From NCBI RefSeq assembly GCF_001641265.1, contig NW_020167560.1:1-64000 (forward strand): a stretch of 64,000 nt of DNA. The letters are read 5' to 3'. This document shows, piece after piece, positions 1 to 11,596 of this stretch (positions are counted from its first letter, which is position 1; every line of letters begins with the position of its first letter). The position numbers were made by a program, and so were the translations under genes. The notes beneath the pieces are model-generated. The model did no database searches, was not told the DNA's origin, and saw nothing but the letters and a program-made list of their open reading frames with translations. Source of the DNA: Pseudogymnoascus destructans. Its lineage: Eukaryota > Ascomycota > Leotiomycetes > Thelebolales > Thelebolaceae.

Positions 1-342
1 GAGTCAGCGGGTACTCCTTTGGCCATACTAACTGGCTCTTTGAAGAGTCAAGTAGGCTGAAAAGCTTCTTCCCAATTATCACATCTTGTGCTCCGAGGTC
101 CAGGAGTACAAAGGGGCAGTTATATATTCGGCGTCCTTCGACTGTTAAGTGTAACTAAATATACTCCGATACGTGGCCTTGGATTTTGCACTGAAATCCA
201 CGTATGGTACAGAGTAGGGTAGTTTCCGTATAGGGCTCTGAAGCGCTTTTGACAGTCGTATTGCAAAAGGCTTGTTAATGACGAGGTAGCCATTTGCTCC
301 TGTGTCTGCTAGGGACTTCGTTTGCACCCCGAGTCCATTCAT
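1..342 (-). pseudogene. Gypsy A aspartic protease fragment
   Basis: The minus-strand reading contains the retropepsin motif LADTGANGYL followed by segments nearly identical to the protease of the complete copy at 12868-13503. The frame is lost near 145 and the match continues in another frame to the window edge. The enzyme would process the Gag-Pol polyprotein. This copy is broken and cut by the window limit. Confidence 0.75.
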
Positions 343-442
343 ACTCAGGGTCGTGTCGACTAAGAACTGGGTGCCTCCAGGAGTTCTTGTAAGTCTAGTC
401 CTCGCAGGTCACATTTGCGTAGACCTAGGAAGGAGCCTTCTC

Positions 443-1733
443 CTAGGCCTCGTCGTTTTCCTCCAGGGACGCATCCGATTGAAGTTCCACGGCTTCTTCC
501 CATTGTTCTTCTGCCTCGGGTTCGTTACGGTCCATTTCCTTGATAGTAGCATTAAGGGGGCATTTGTCCTGGAAATGGCCGGGCTTGCCACACTTGAAAC
601 AGTTTTCTGAGGGCACAGGGACTGCGGTTCTCAGACGTTCCGGTATGGCTGGCTTGGGGAGAGATGCGGTTCGGGTGAACAGAGCGGATATGGCTCGAGT
701 CGGCTTCGACGCCGACGAGGCCTTTGCCGTATCCGAGGTACGTGTGGACGACGCCTTTGCCGTATCCGAGGTACGTGTGGACGTCCTTGCGAGAGCGGGT
801 AGCGGATTCAATTCGTTGTTCCGGCGCCGTTCCTGGTCGAAGGTGGTAAGTTCTCGTACCATGGTCTGGTATTCTCCATTCTATTGGTTTTTTGATGATC
901 GCGACGCGGCTGCAGAATTGGGGTGTCAACTTGTTCCACATGTACTGAAACCATTCCGACTCGGAGACTTGTCCTGTGATAGCTGCACTTTGGAAACGAG
1001 CCTTGAACTCTGGGAAGTTTCACTAGCATGCCCTTTCTCTCCCATTTGCAGGTTGTCGAAGAGGTTCCTGGCCTGTTCCGTCTCGTTGCCTGTGAGGTAG
1101 TATGAACCTAGTAGATCCATCATCTCCTCAGCACTGCAGAACCCATGCGTAGCGGACAGGTATTTGGACTCTAGGTAGGTCTTCGCCAGGCCGGTAGTAG
1201 TTCCCCATATCAACGCTCTTCTCGAGACGTCGGTAAGGTAGTGGTCCTCATTGACTACGAGTCGGTCCCAAATCGAAGCGCTCCATTGTAAGAAGGCATG
1301 TTCTACCCCATCGCTGAGAGGAAGGATTTTCTCAGAGATGGTTGATTTCTTATAGCGATTTGGAGGTCTCGGTGTGCATTTGTGATGACCCTGGAATCGA
1401 TGGAGAATGAGTGTTCCGAAGAGGCGGCAATTGAACTGTCTCGGGGGTGTTTCGTGTACGAGGCGTTCGTTGCTCCGTAGCTTCGACTGTGGGTATGGGG
1501 GTGTCCACCGGCAGTGTGGACGGGATTCTGGTCTGGGATGCCGACAGGATAACTAGTAGATCCTTGACCTCCTGTATCTGTGCTTCGAGGTGGTCCATTC
1601 GACTCGGGATGTCTTCGGATGGCCCAGCGGTCGTAGCTGCAGCGGTGGTTTGTCTCGTAGTCATTCTGGGCAGTTGACCATCGTTGTCTTGGGGTATGTT
1701 TGATGTCGGCTTTTTCGACATATTGCCTCGGGT
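443..1733 (-). pseudogene. Gypsy A gag remnant
   Basis: Retrotransposon Gag, which would assemble virus-like particles in the cytoplasm. The reading is spread over three frames. The N-terminal third is rich in Thr, Ala and Pro. The middle contains the conserved helical capsid-like stretch around GSYYLTGNETEQARNLF. The C-terminus has a CX2CX4HX4C zinc knuckle (CFKCGKPGHFQDKC) and an acidic tail ending EENDEA and stop. An 11-residue unit (STRTSDTAKAS) is tandemly duplicated near 715-785. Several indels make it non-functional. Confidence 0.8.
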
Positions 1734-2078
1734 GTGTATCGGTACCGATACGAAAGAGCTTGACTTCCGGTAGCTCGTAGCTATCAACGCTCTTGTCCAC
1801 AATTTCCTCTGTGATATGAGGGGGTTTCTTAAGGATCTCGTACCCTATTTGGCGCCAACGCATCGGCGAATTTACCAGCTTGTTCTGAAGAATCAACCCT
1901 GATCCACTGGCTGTCCGTGAGATCTCTGGAATCACGGCTATTTGAAGTCGTCAGGTCTCTCCTCTGAAACGTCACCAAGTCGCAGTCGATGGTGTAATGG
2001 TAGTTCTCCTGAGTCATTCCGGTGTGGGATATTATTTAAGTACGGCCGTCCCCGGCAGGCGTGATCTTTTTTGTATAA

Positions 2079-2334
2079 TGTAAGGACACAGGGCACCCAA
2101 CTAACAGTAATAGCATATGAGAGTGTGAGTCGGAGGCTAAACGGATGCTATCCTATAGGTCTACTATGAAGGATACAAAAAGATGATGGGGAACCCCGTC
2201 AGTCGATTTTCTCAAGTATCCGAAACCCATCCGACTCGGTTCCGACTCGGTTAGGCCATTTAAATGATCACACGTGACCCCGCGGCCACCCGGAGTCTAC
2301 TCCCTAGAATGAGAGACAAGAAGGCATCCTTACA
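2079..2334 (-). repeat. LTR of Gypsy A sub-family (5' LTR of the left element)
   Basis: 256 bp bounded by TG and CA, starting TGTAAGGACACAGGGC and ending GCATCCTTACA on the plus strand. Related LTRs lie at 26113-26367, 41043-41296 and 63326-63583. The first half differs from the 299-bp LTRs of the complete element at 9109. A TATA-like, T-rich stretch and a shared block around GTAGACCTATAGGATAG are common to all copies. Confidence 0.85.
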
Positions 2335-2773
2335 AAATTCCTAGTTGAAAACCAGTCTCATCCATATTCCATATGCAGTCTGGCTGTATATTCTGAGTAT
2401 TAATGAAGTCATGGTATTTCAGAAAACCACTCTTCGAGCACACTCTCATTTTGTGCTTCACCCGGTGTTGAGAAATAGACTTCGTCTTTATAACATGGAA
2501 ATCAGCGAGGTCATTCTTAATAAACTTCGTAAGCCAACTATAAGAAGGCAGTGGCTTCAGCTGTAGAATATGGCAAACAGCTGCAAGAGTCATCTGCTTT
2601 GTAGCTCCAAGACCTTGCTTATACTGCGTAGTAATCCATTCCTTAAGGGCTTTTTGTAATGGTGGGTGCACCAGATGTGAGAATCTAGCCACCCAAGGAA
2701 GGGGTGATTTTACTAAGACACACACTGTCTTAGGAAACAGAGCCAAAGGGTCGTAGCTTAGACTATTCCACAA
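2335..2773 (-). pseudogene. Pogo-like transposase, N-terminal fragment (P1)
   Basis: The reading shows a CENP-B/Tc5-type helix-turn-helix DNA-binding region and then the first catalytic block of the DDE_1 family (CIWNMDETGFQLG, first Asp). It stops there because the LTR at 2079-2334 inserted. The second and third acidic residues and the C-terminal zinc knuckle seen in related elements of this window are missing, so it cannot be active. Confidence 0.75.
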
Positions 2774-3550
2774 CGCAGCAATCAGGTGTATGATATAGTG
2801 GAGGTTTAGACAAGTTGTAACAAATGTTGAGTCTGAGAACTCAGGGATAAGTCAGAGGTTACACCTCACTGACTTTTCAGAAACAAGAAGTAACAAGATC
2901 AATGCTTGGAAGCTTGGAAAAGATGTGGAAGTATGTGATAGTTGATTTACTGTATTGTCTGCTTGCCCTTTTTCTAAGGAAAGGGCAATCCTATTTATGC
3001 TAAAGGAGTGTAGTTCTCTAATTTTCCAAGACTTTCCATGACTAACCAGGCTTGGTAACTGTAGTCGATGTAAGAGAATCCCATAGAACCTAGGTTCCTA
3101 GCCTATAGGAAGTGAAAGGAGGTCCAAGGTCAGAGTACCCCTATAGACAAATTATGCCATAACTTAACCAATCTTGTGGGTAACTAAGGAGCGATGACGT
3201 GTAATGAATCATAGAGGGTTGTAGAAGCTTTTGGAGCTATCATTCATGTTCCTAGGCCTCTAGTTGATAGAGATATGTCATGTGTAGTATTAGCCCAGTA
3301 ACTAAGGAGTGATGTCATGTAATGAATCATAGAGGGTTGTAGAGATATGCTATGTGGTCATATTGGCGCAGTAACTAAGGAGCAATGACGTGTAATGAAT
3401 CATAGAGGGTTGTAGCAATCGTTGAGTAGTATTGCTCTTGTTGTTGGTGTGATAAGCCAAAATATGTATAGTGACTTGTAGGTTTGAGGAGGAGATTTCT
3501 AAGTTTGCTCTTGAGTTTGATAGCAAACTGAGTGCAACGAATGTCAGTTA
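2335..3550 (-). mobile_element. Pogo-like DNA transposon P1, truncated
   Basis: Minus-strand fragment with about 440 bp of transposase coding sequence preceded by roughly 770 bp of 5' non-coding DNA. The non-coding part is nearly the reverse complement of 37383-38170, which identifies a second copy (P1B). Both copies end outwardly in the same sequence around AATGTCAGT. Here the transposase is cut by the LTR at 2334. P1 itself lies against the Gypsy A fragment that starts at about 3551. Confidence 0.75.
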
Positions 3551-4826
3551 TGACACCGATACTATTCGTAAAGAAAGCAGATGGCAAATTAAGATTTTGC
3601 ATCGATTACCGGAAGTTAAATGGTCTCACCCGGAATGATCCCTACCCCATCCTGCATATCTATGAACTACTAGGATGGGTGTTGAAAGCAAAAATCTTCA
3701 CGAAGCTAGATATCAGACAAGCCTTCCATCGCATATGGATGCACCCCGACTCGGAATAGTACACGACCTTTCGGACTCGCTATGGATCCTATAAGTGCAA
3801 AGTGCTGCCGTTTGGACTAACGAACGGTCCCGGAACCTATCAGCGGTATATGAATGACGTCCTGATGCAATATTTAGATGACTTCTCTACCGCATACTTA
3901 GATGACATTCTAATCTATTCAGAGGACCCTATGGAACACATGGAGCATGTGCATAAGGTCCTATAGCGTCTCCGAGAAGCTGGACTCCAAGCCGATTTGA
4001 ATAAATGCAAGTTCAACGTCACCAGGACAAAATACTTGGGTTACGTTCTCACTACCTCCGGTGTTGAAGCATCCCGACAAAATCGAACCCCTTCGTAACT
4101 GGATCTGACCGACCACTGTTACAGGTGTGAAGTCCTATCTGGGATTCTGTGGCTTCTATAGACAATTCATTCGCAATTTCGGCAAAATAGCAAAGCCCTC
4201 ACGACCATCACTAGTCCCTCAGAGCCGTTCCGATGGACAGACAAATGTGAGGCTGCTTTTGAGGAATTGCGACAGAAACTCCTAGCAGTACAGGCAATTC
4301 ACCACTTCAACCCCAAATTGCCTACGAAGCTGGAGACAGATTCCTCCGATGGAGTCGTAGCTGGTGTCCTCTCTCAAGAACACCCTGACAAGCGGTGGTA
4401 CCCTGTAAGCTTCTACAGTCATGTCCTATCCGGACACGAGATCAACTGGGAGATCCATGACAAGGAAACTATTCGTAATAGTAAAGGCCTTTGGAAAATG
4501 TAGGCCCGAGTTGGCTTCGGTGCGCCACTGAGTCGATGTTTACACTGACCACCGTTCGCTAGAATATTTCATGTCTACCAAGGTTCTCACCATGAAGCAG
4601 GTTCGGGATGGAACTACTCTCCGACTTCAACTTCTGCATTACGTACACCATGGGCACAAATAACCAGAAGGCAGATATTCTGAGCCGAAGAGACTAGGAC
4701 TTGGTAACGCAGCAGAAAGTCAAACTTGATAGTAGGGTGAGGGTATTGTTAGGTCCAAGCGCCTGCACCTCCGAATCAGCACCGAACTCAGGGGAGCTAC
4801 ATAGCATCCATTAATTCGATGGACAC
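3551..4826 (+). pseudogene. Gypsy A pol remnant: reverse transcriptase and RNase H
   Basis: Plus-strand fragment that starts inside the RT domain (FVKKADGKLRFCIDYRKLNG) and runs through YLDDILIYSED into RNase H (ETDSSDGVVAGVLSQ). It is clearly related to the complete pol at 13955-17038 but carries many stops and indels. A solo LTR (4832-5148) interrupts it; the integrase part continues after 5153. Confidence 0.85.
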
Positions 4827-4831
4827 CTCTA

Positions 4832-5148
4832 TGTAACGCTGACTTCTAAACGATAGAAGACACAGAGGTTCCTTGCATAAGGTTGACTCGACAGTGGAGG
4901 CAGTGGATTAGACACAAAGGCTTTCCAAGTAACACGTTACAGTATTGTAAAGAATACTATATTGAGTTGAGCACGAAGCTCCTATCTAAGGAAATACTAT
5001 CTACTTATATAGTGGCGTCGTGCCAAAGGGATATCCATGGATAACATGGATAACATAATATCCATGATATCCATGATATCCAATGTTATCCATCATGTGA
5101 GGTTGCAGCCGTAAGCGCTAGCCATAGCACTAGTACTTAGCCGTAACA
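4832..5148. repeat. Solo LTR, family C, with 5-bp target duplication
   Basis: 317 bp running from TGTAACGCTGACTTC to TAGCCGTAACA. It is flanked by CTCTA at 4827-4831 and 5149-5153, and it splits the pol remnant. The first 190 bp recur at 26471 onward in a second copy that also has a target duplication. The 3' third holds imperfect inverted GGATAACAT / ATGTTATCC words that could fold into a hairpin and differ between copies. No internal region of this family is present in the window. Confidence 0.8.
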
Positions 5149-5153
5149 CTCTA

Positions 5154-5880
5154 AGCCCCAGATGCCTTTCGATTTAATAGAGGCTTTATGTGCGGACAAC
5201 AGAGAGTCGTTTACAGAGACATGCGCAAAACACCCCTACCTGACGTGTTCGCGATGAACGACCAGCTTCTTCTAGACAAAGGCTGGCTATGTGTAAATCG
5301 CCACACCGAGCTATGTACGAAACTAATCCAAGAAGCGCATGACCAGGTGTCGGTGGCACATCCTAGCAGCTGGAAAACCTATCAATTGATTGCCCCAAAG
5401 TACCACTGGGTCGGGATGGAAGCAGATTGTTTGCGCTATGTGAGGAATTGTGTGACATGTTGGCTTTCTCATACCAATGTCACCAAGCAACAAGGATTCC
5501 TACACCCGCTGCCCGTACCCGAATATCCTATGCAACACCTCACCATGGACTTCAAGGAGTTCCCAAGGGACAAGCATGGATACGACAGCATCTTAGTGTT
5601 TATGGACCGACTCGGAAAGAGTTCAGTGACCATACCTTGCTACAAAACCACAACTGCCCAGCAAATGGCACAATTGTTCATCGAATGGATATACCGATTC
5701 GGACACACTCCAGAGTCGATTGTAAGCAACCGCGGACCCCAATTCGTATCATCCTTTTGGCAGGAGTTCTGTCGAATTATCGGCGTTAATGTTAAGCTGT
5801 TGACTGCCTATCATAAGCAGACTGATGGACAGACGGAAATCATGAACCGATACATCAATCAGAGCGACAAGGTCTTCATA
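5154..5880 (+). pseudogene. Gypsy A pol remnant: integrase
   Basis: Continues the pol fragment after the solo LTR. It shows the HHCC zinc region (CVTCWLSHTNV) and the integrase core with LTMDFKEFP, VSNRGPQFVSSFW and the third-acidic region HKQTDGQTEIMNRY. The frame is lost near 5865 and no chromodomain remains. From 5883 to 6179 an unrelated plus-strand frame of about 98 codons follows, which I do not recognise. Confidence 0.8.
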
Positions 5881-6179
5881 AGTTGCCTAGGGTCCGGCAA
5901 TCGCAACCCCAGAACCAAGACCTACATAGACAAGTTCATTACCAAAGTCAGGTTGACACACTTGACTTTATTGACCTTGAGGTCGACGATTTACAAGGGC
6001 TGCCCCCAAGCCAAAACGAGGGTGGTTATTCACTACCTTCACTTACAAAGCCTTCTATTGCAAAGAGGCCACAGAAAGATAATGGGCTCAACATACACCA
6101 GAAGGGGACAACGGAGACAACCGAATTAAGTCAAGTCCATAACAAGTCACAGTCTGGTCGAGAAATTCTAGAGTCGTAG

Positions 6180-7050
6180 TGTAATACAGACATATAGTAA
6201 TAATTATAGTAATTGCCAATCTATCTAAAACCACGTGAAAAATGTTCAAGTAGTGCCGTGAAAACTGTTTGGCTTCAGACCGGACCGCAGTCTGGGTTGA
6301 AGATTTGGGACCGGACCGCCCCATGGTCCGGTCTGGGGTCAGTCCCCCATGACGCACGCTAGTAGGTAGCCACCGCACGCCTCAGGATTCAGGTCAGAGC
6401 AACCACCCCTTATTTTGACAAAATAAACGCAATAAATGCAGACGCATGAAGCTTAGAATATAAAGGGCTTCGAGCATTCAGCGAGTTTGTTACAGCTATC
6501 GGAACTTGAAATCATGGAGATTACGTGCTGGAGCCCTGTGATACTATTCTGTCTGTTGGATGTCTGATAGCATTTTCCCAGGGGTGGTCAGGGGTCTGGG
6601 GTCTGAGTTCAGGGGTAAAATAGTGGCGCGCCTGGTTTGAAACGCGAGCGTCTAAACACTATCACACCATTCGCTGCCACCAACAACAACTCTGAGTGAC
6701 AAATTCCAACATCGTGCTCTCAAGCAATTTCGGGGCATAGAGCCTTCTTTAACGCTCGTCCCAAAAATAAGAATATACGGGAGCGCAGTTTTAGTGGAGC
6801 AGCCAAGCTCTTGGTAACCTAAAAAAGTACCCCCACCCCCCGGTCTGATCCACCCGGCGGGAAGACGCTGCCAGTTGTACAGTATTATCTCGTTAAGTTG
6901 ATACACGATTAGTCAATTTTCTGGATAACTCAATAACTTTCTTCGGATCCTTCCATTCGTCATAAAAATCACGATACACATGATATTGAGTCCCTTTTCC
7001 CAATTATCGACTTAAACTAATTACTGGACTACTCTTAGAATACCTTCAAA
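6180..7050. other. Non-coding spacer with GC-rich inverted repeats
   Basis: No convincing gene. Around 6275-6345 the words CCGGACCGCAGTCTGG and CCATGGTCCGGTCTGG lie close together and partly in opposite orientation, which looks like the end of a DNA transposon. The rest is moderately AT-rich and probably belongs to the 5' region of the Fot1-like element that follows. Confidence 0.35.
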
Positions 7051-7638
7051 ATGCCTTCGAAAAAGCTCTATTCTATGTCTCTCGAAAAGGGAAAAGCCCT
7101 CTGAACCTGGCATCGATCTCACCATCCGAAACCTACACAAAAGGCCACTAGACAGTGGTTTCTCGAGAAATACAATCGTCGACTTAGCCAATCTACAGTC
7201 TCAGAATCCCTTAGCTCTCGATTTTTGGACCTTGACGATACTTCTAATACTCTGGAAACAAACAGCTCTAAAGCTCAGCGTCGCCGCGCTGTCGCCTGGC
7301 CTGAATTAGAAGCTGCTTTTTACGACTGGCAGAGGCTTATTGAAGAGCGTGGTGGCATTACAACTACAGAAATCTTACAATCAAAGGCGAAGATTATCTG
7401 GAATCAGCTACCACAATACCGTGGACTACCTATGCCAGACAACGGCATAATATATTATATCGAAGTCTACATGGCGAAGCTGGATCTATTGGTGTCACTG
7501 CAGAAGAACAAATGAAGGCTATACAAACTATTGCGGGGGAGTTTTTAGAGGACAATATTTACAACATGGATGAGACTGGGCTTTACTGGAGGATGAGCCC
7601 TTCAAAGGGCTTTACAACACGATCAATTCCAGGACAGA
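7051..7638 (+). pseudogene. Fot1/pogo-like transposase fragment
   Basis: Starts with MPSKKLYSMSLEKGKAL. A CENP-B-type HTH follows (KATRQWFLEKYNRRLSQ, then AVAWPELEAAFYDWQ). After an internal deletion and a frameshift near 7500 the first catalytic block appears (IYNMDETGLYWRMSPSKGF). An early TGA sits near 7103. The coding region stops where the LTR of Gypsy B begins at 7639, so the DDE domain is lost. Confidence 0.75.
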
Positions 7639-7877
7639 TGTAAAGGCGTAGGACCCAGGGTCACACGGGAGCTCAGGGAACCAGATCAGTAGGTAGGAAG
7701 TAGGATTCAATGCGTAACAATAGGTCTACGTATATACAGCGACTATTGACTGGAGGCCTCACTCCGAGCCTCCAGCCCCTTATATACAGGAACCCGTAGG
7801 CCCTAATTTACCGAGCCCGCCAGGTCCACTGTAAGAGCGTGACACCTCACGTGCCCTCACGTGAGGGCCGCCTTACA
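7639..7877 (-). repeat. 3' LTR of Gypsy B
   Basis: 239 bp bounded by TG and CA (plus-strand ends TGTAAAGGCGTAGG and GGGCCGCCTTACA). The orientation follows from the purine-rich tract next to 7878 on the minus strand and from the minus-strand pol. An inverted CACGTG-containing repeat lies near 7848-7866. Confidence 0.75.
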
Positions 7878-7893
7878 ATTACCTCCCCCTTCT
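7878..7893 (-). other. Polypurine tract of Gypsy B
   Basis: On the minus strand the bases just before the 3' LTR read AGAAGGGGGAGGTAAT, the expected primer for plus-strand DNA synthesis. This fixes the 7639-7877 repeat as the 3' LTR of a minus-strand element. Confidence 0.65.
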
Positions 7894-8277
7894 AGGGAAT
7901 TGCCCCCAATTCCAGGCATAGAGATCAGGGCTGATTGCGCCCTTGTTTGGGCTTGTTTGGCTTGTTTGCTCGCGCGTAGGGTGGGTTGTTTGTTATCGAA
8001 CTCGCGCCTGTCAGGGGGGTCCCGTGACCCCCCTTGTTGTTGTGCCGCGGCCACCCCCAGTTGTTGTGGGCATCGCGCTTAACTCCCACTTCCTACCCAA
8101 CTTCCTACTTTCCTCACACAACCTCACACCAAGTGCCCGCTCTTCTGGGTTCTTGGCTTCTTCCTTTTGATCCTCTTCCAAGGTTTGCTTCAAGGCTTAC
8201 TCCCTCTTCGCAAGGTATTTACCTCCCTTCCGTCCTTCATCTTCAGGGACTGATCTGTGGATTAGTTCCGTCAATCA

Positions 8278-9054
8278 TGGCTCCGCGCAAGCAGCCCAAG
8301 AAGACAGTGGCGCCTGTCGCCACCCCTCTCAAGCGCTCTTCCGCCCAGATGTCTGGTCTCCCGAGTTGGAGTCACCTGCCACCCCTACTCCCTTCGGTCC
8401 TGCTTCCGTTGCGTCCACCTCTCGCCCTCGCACCGTGCGTCCCTACCGATCACCTTCGGTTGAGGATGCTCCAGAGGAGGAGGAGGAGGTCGCTGCTCAG
8501 TTGGCCGCCAAGGAGATGCGTACGGCGCTGGGGTGGAAGCTTTCTGCGCGCCGCCCAGTTCCAGAGTCTGTTGGTCCCCTTCGCGCAGGCTCCCGCGACT
8601 GCTGCGTCAAGTGTTCGGTCACCTATTACAACTATCCTGGACAGATCTGCTGGGTCCCTGTTGGCTTGGACAAGTGCGGCGACTGTCTCCAAGGAAACCA
8701 CCGCTGCGTTCCGGTAGGCCTCCTTTTCCTTCTTAGTGGGATATGCTGACAACCAGGCAGGTCGGTCCTGATCAGAAGGATGCCCTCACTGCCCTGCAGC
8801 TCAAGGCCGACGCCTATTTGAACTGTTGCGCTGTGACGAGGACGCTGGGCTGGAAGATGATTCGGTCGCCACCCGTGAGGCTATGGCCTCCCTCCTCTTT
8901 TGCCCAACGCGAGTTCACTACCGCTGATAAGGGCAAGGAGCCTCGCACCCTGAAGGTCAAGAATAAGGGTAAGAGAGCTGCTACGTCCTTCCACTGTCAC
9001 GGTTCACCAAGGCATAGGGCGCCAGTTGGGTATTATGAATTAAACTCAATCTAG
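8278..9054 (+). pseudogene. Antisense Cys-rich gene in Gypsy B, first part
   Basis: Plus-strand, antisense to Gypsy B. It starts MAPRKQPKKTVAPVATP, shifts frame near 8350, then reads an acidic stretch (EDAPEEEEEVAAQLAAKE). A Cys cluster follows: CCVKC, then DKCGDC and HRCVPV. Straight after CVPV comes a good intron (GTAGGC to ACAACCAG, about 8714-8757), as in the gene at 17040-18010 of Gypsy A. Downstream coding is degenerate and is cut by the Gypsy A insertion; the remainder lies at 18841-19468. Function unknown; the Cys pattern suggests metal binding. Confidence 0.5.
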
Positions 9055-9108
9055 AGAAGAAAGGAAAGAGAAGAGAAGCACTCGAGCAGTGGCTCGATCT
9101 ATATACAG

Positions 9109-9407
9109 TGTAAGGATGCCTCCTTACTCGGGTAGTTACGGCCGTCACGTGGCGCCATCGAGACTCGGGGCCGTTACGGGTCAGTCGCGACTGACAGCCT
9201 TAGGCATATAACGTAAGGAAGCCTTAGGCAAACAGGGAGCTAGCTGAGTCGGAGCGGTTTCGGGTATTTTAAGGGAACAGCCATACAGGGTGACACCTTC
9301 ATCTTTTTGTATCCTTCGTAGTAGACCTATAGGATAGAATACAGCATCACCTCCGACTCGCACTCCCATATGCACCTACGGAGAGCCGTATTCCCTGTGT
9401 CCTTACA
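9109..9407 (+). repeat. 5' LTR of Gypsy A
   Basis: 299 bp from TGTAAGGATGCCTCC to CCTGTGTCCTTACA. The second half (from CTTCATCTTTTTGTATCC) is reproduced at 11199-11309. The shared leader beginning TTATACAAAAAAGATCACG follows directly. I could not match a primer binding site to a tRNA by eye. Confidence 0.9.
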
Positions 9408-9694
9408 TTATACAAAAAAGATCACGCCTGCCGGGGACGGCCGTACTTAAATAATATCCCACAACGGAACGACTCAGGAGAACTGTCGAAACACCACCGA
9501 CCGCGACTCAGTGACATTTCGAAGTAGAGACCTGACGACTTCAAATAGCCGTGACCCCAGAGAACTCACGGACAACCAGTGGATCAGGGTTTGATCCTGC
9601 AGAGCAAGCTGGTAAAGTCGCCGACGCGTTGGCGCCGAATAGGATACGAGATCCTTAAGAACCCCCTCAAGCACAGAGGCAATTGTGAACAAGA

Positions 9695-11023
9695 GTGTTG
9701 ATAGCTACGAGCTACCGGAAGTCAAACTCTTTCGTATCGACACCGATACACTCCCGAACCAATATGAGGAAAATGACCTCAAACATCCCCCAAGACAATG
9801 ATGGTCAACCGTCACGAATGTCAACGAGACAAACCACCGCTGCAGCTACGACCGCTGCACCCACCGATGACATACCGGATCGAATGGCAAACCTCGAGAT
9901 CCAGATGCAAGAGATCAAGGAAATGATAGCCAACCTAGCGGCAACCCAGACCAGAATACCGTCCACGCCACAGGTGGACACCGTCGAAGTTGAGGAGCGA
10001 CGAACTTCCCCTATACGAAACACCCCCGAGACAGTTCAGTTGCCGCCTCTTCGAAACACTCGTTCTCCATCGATTCCGAGGATGTATTCCGAAGACCCTC
10101 CGAATCGCTACAAGAAATCCACCATCTCTGAGAAGATTACGCCGCTCAGCGATGGGATAGAACATACCTTTATGCAATGGAGCGCGTCCATTCGGGACCG
10201 CCTCGTAGTCAATGAGGATCACTACCCTACCGACGTCTCGAGAAGAGCGTTGATATGGGGGACTACGACTGGCCTGGCAAAGAAATACCTCGAACCCCAA
10301 TACCTATCCGCGACACATGGTTTCGAGTGCCGACGAGATGATGGACCTGTTGGGTTCATATTACCTCACTGGCAACGAAACGGAACAGGCCCGGAACCTC
10401 TTCGACGACCTCCAAATGGGAGAGAAAGGACATACCAACGAGACTTTCTCAGAGTTCAAAGCTCGCTTCCAAAGTGCAGCTATTACGGGACAGGTCACAG
10501 AGTCGGAATGGTGTCGGTACATGTGGAACAAGTTGACCCCTCAATTCCGTAGCCGCGTAGCGGTTATCAAAAGTCAATGGAAGGGAGACTACCACACTAT
10601 GGTCCGAGAACTCACCGCCTTCGATCAGGAGCGACGCCGGAACAACGAGCTAAGCTTCCCGTCCAAGAGCGGCGAGTCGAGCTCCCGAGGACCCGCTCGT
10701 CTGAGCTCATCTAGGTTCACACCCGCTGAGCCGGAAGAACCCAACCGCCGAGGCCTACAAGAAGCCCTCTGGTCTCCTTCCAGAGGACTCCTTTTACGCC
10801 CACGGCCCCCAAGCCGGACATTACAGGCCGCGTGCGGACCGCCGTGCCGGCTACGTCCGGGAACTGTTTCAAGTGCGGCAAGCCGGGCCATTTCCAAGAC
10901 AAATGCCCGCTCAACCCCACCGTCAAGGAGATTGACCGCGAAGCCCCTGAGGACGAAGAGCAGTGGGAGGAAGCAGTCGCCCACCAGTCGGATGCGTCCC
11001 TGGAGGAAAACGACGAGGCCTAG
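9695..11023 (+). pseudogene. Gypsy A gag, copy 1
   Basis: Gag of the complete element. N-terminal region rich in Thr, Ala and Pro, coiled-coil-like MANLEIQMQEIKEMIANLAA, capsid-like helices (MMDLLGSYYLTGNETEQ), zinc knuckle CFKCGKPGHFQDKC (CX2CX4HX4C) near 10862-10905, acidic tail ending EENDEA. The frame shifts near 10320 and again near 10740, at positions where copy 2 also differs by single-base indels, so sequencing error is possible. The true start may be the internal Met at about 9764. Confidence 0.75.
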
Positions 11024-11198
11024 GGAAAGGCTCCTTCCTAGGTCTACGCAAATGTGATCTGCAAGGACTGGATTTACGAGAGCTCTTGGGAGGCTCCCAA
11101 TTTCTCGTTGATACAACCCTGAGTATGAACGGACTCGGGGTGCAAACGAAGTCACTCGCAGACACAGGAGCAAATGGCTACCTCGTCATTAATAAGCN

Positions 11199-11309
11199 TT
11201 CATCTTTTTTGTATCCTTCGTAGTAGACCTATAGGATAGAATACAGCATCACCTCCGACTCGCACTCCCATATGCACCTACGGAGAGCCGTATTCCCTGT
11301 GTCCTTACA
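11199..11309 (+). repeat. Partial LTR inside Gypsy A
   Basis: 111 bp identical to the 3' part of the LTR (CTTCATCTTTTTTGTATCC region to CCTTACA). It follows directly after the N at 11198 and truncated protease sequence, and forms the left end of the second duplicate. Confidence 0.9.
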
Positions 11310-11596
11310 TTATACAAAAAAGATCACGCCTGCCGGGGACGGCCGTACTTAAATAATATCCCACAACGGAACGACTCAGGAGAACTGTCGAAACACCACC
11401 GACCGCGACTCAGTGACATTTCGAAGTAGAGACCTGACGACTTCAAATAGCCGTGACCCCAGAGAACTCACGGACAACCAGTGGATCAGGGTTTGATCCT
11501 GCAGAGCAAGCTGGTAAAGTCGCCGACGCGTTGGCGCCGAATAGGATACGAGATCCTTAAGAACCCCCTCAAGCACAGAGGCAATTGTGAACAAGA

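Larger units (their letters stand above)
1..2334 (-). mobile_element. Gypsy family A retrotransposon, 5' part, degenerate
   Basis: Minus-strand element entering from the left window edge. In element order it has a 5' LTR (2079-2334), a leader shared with the complete copy at 9408 onward, a gag remnant and the start of the protease. The leader and gag match the element at 9109-18784 closely in protein, with several frame breaks. The LTR is about 45 bp shorter than that of the complete copy and differs strongly in its first half, so this is a sub-family. Its left end and target duplication lie outside the window. It inserted into, and truncates, a pogo-like transposase at 2335. Confidence 0.85.

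Noticed and set aside
3375..3602. Frame shared with 37356-37559 as a small conserved gene
   Set aside because: Both lie in the 5' non-coding region of P1 and P1B; the likeness reflects transposon DNA, and the frames differ at their starts.
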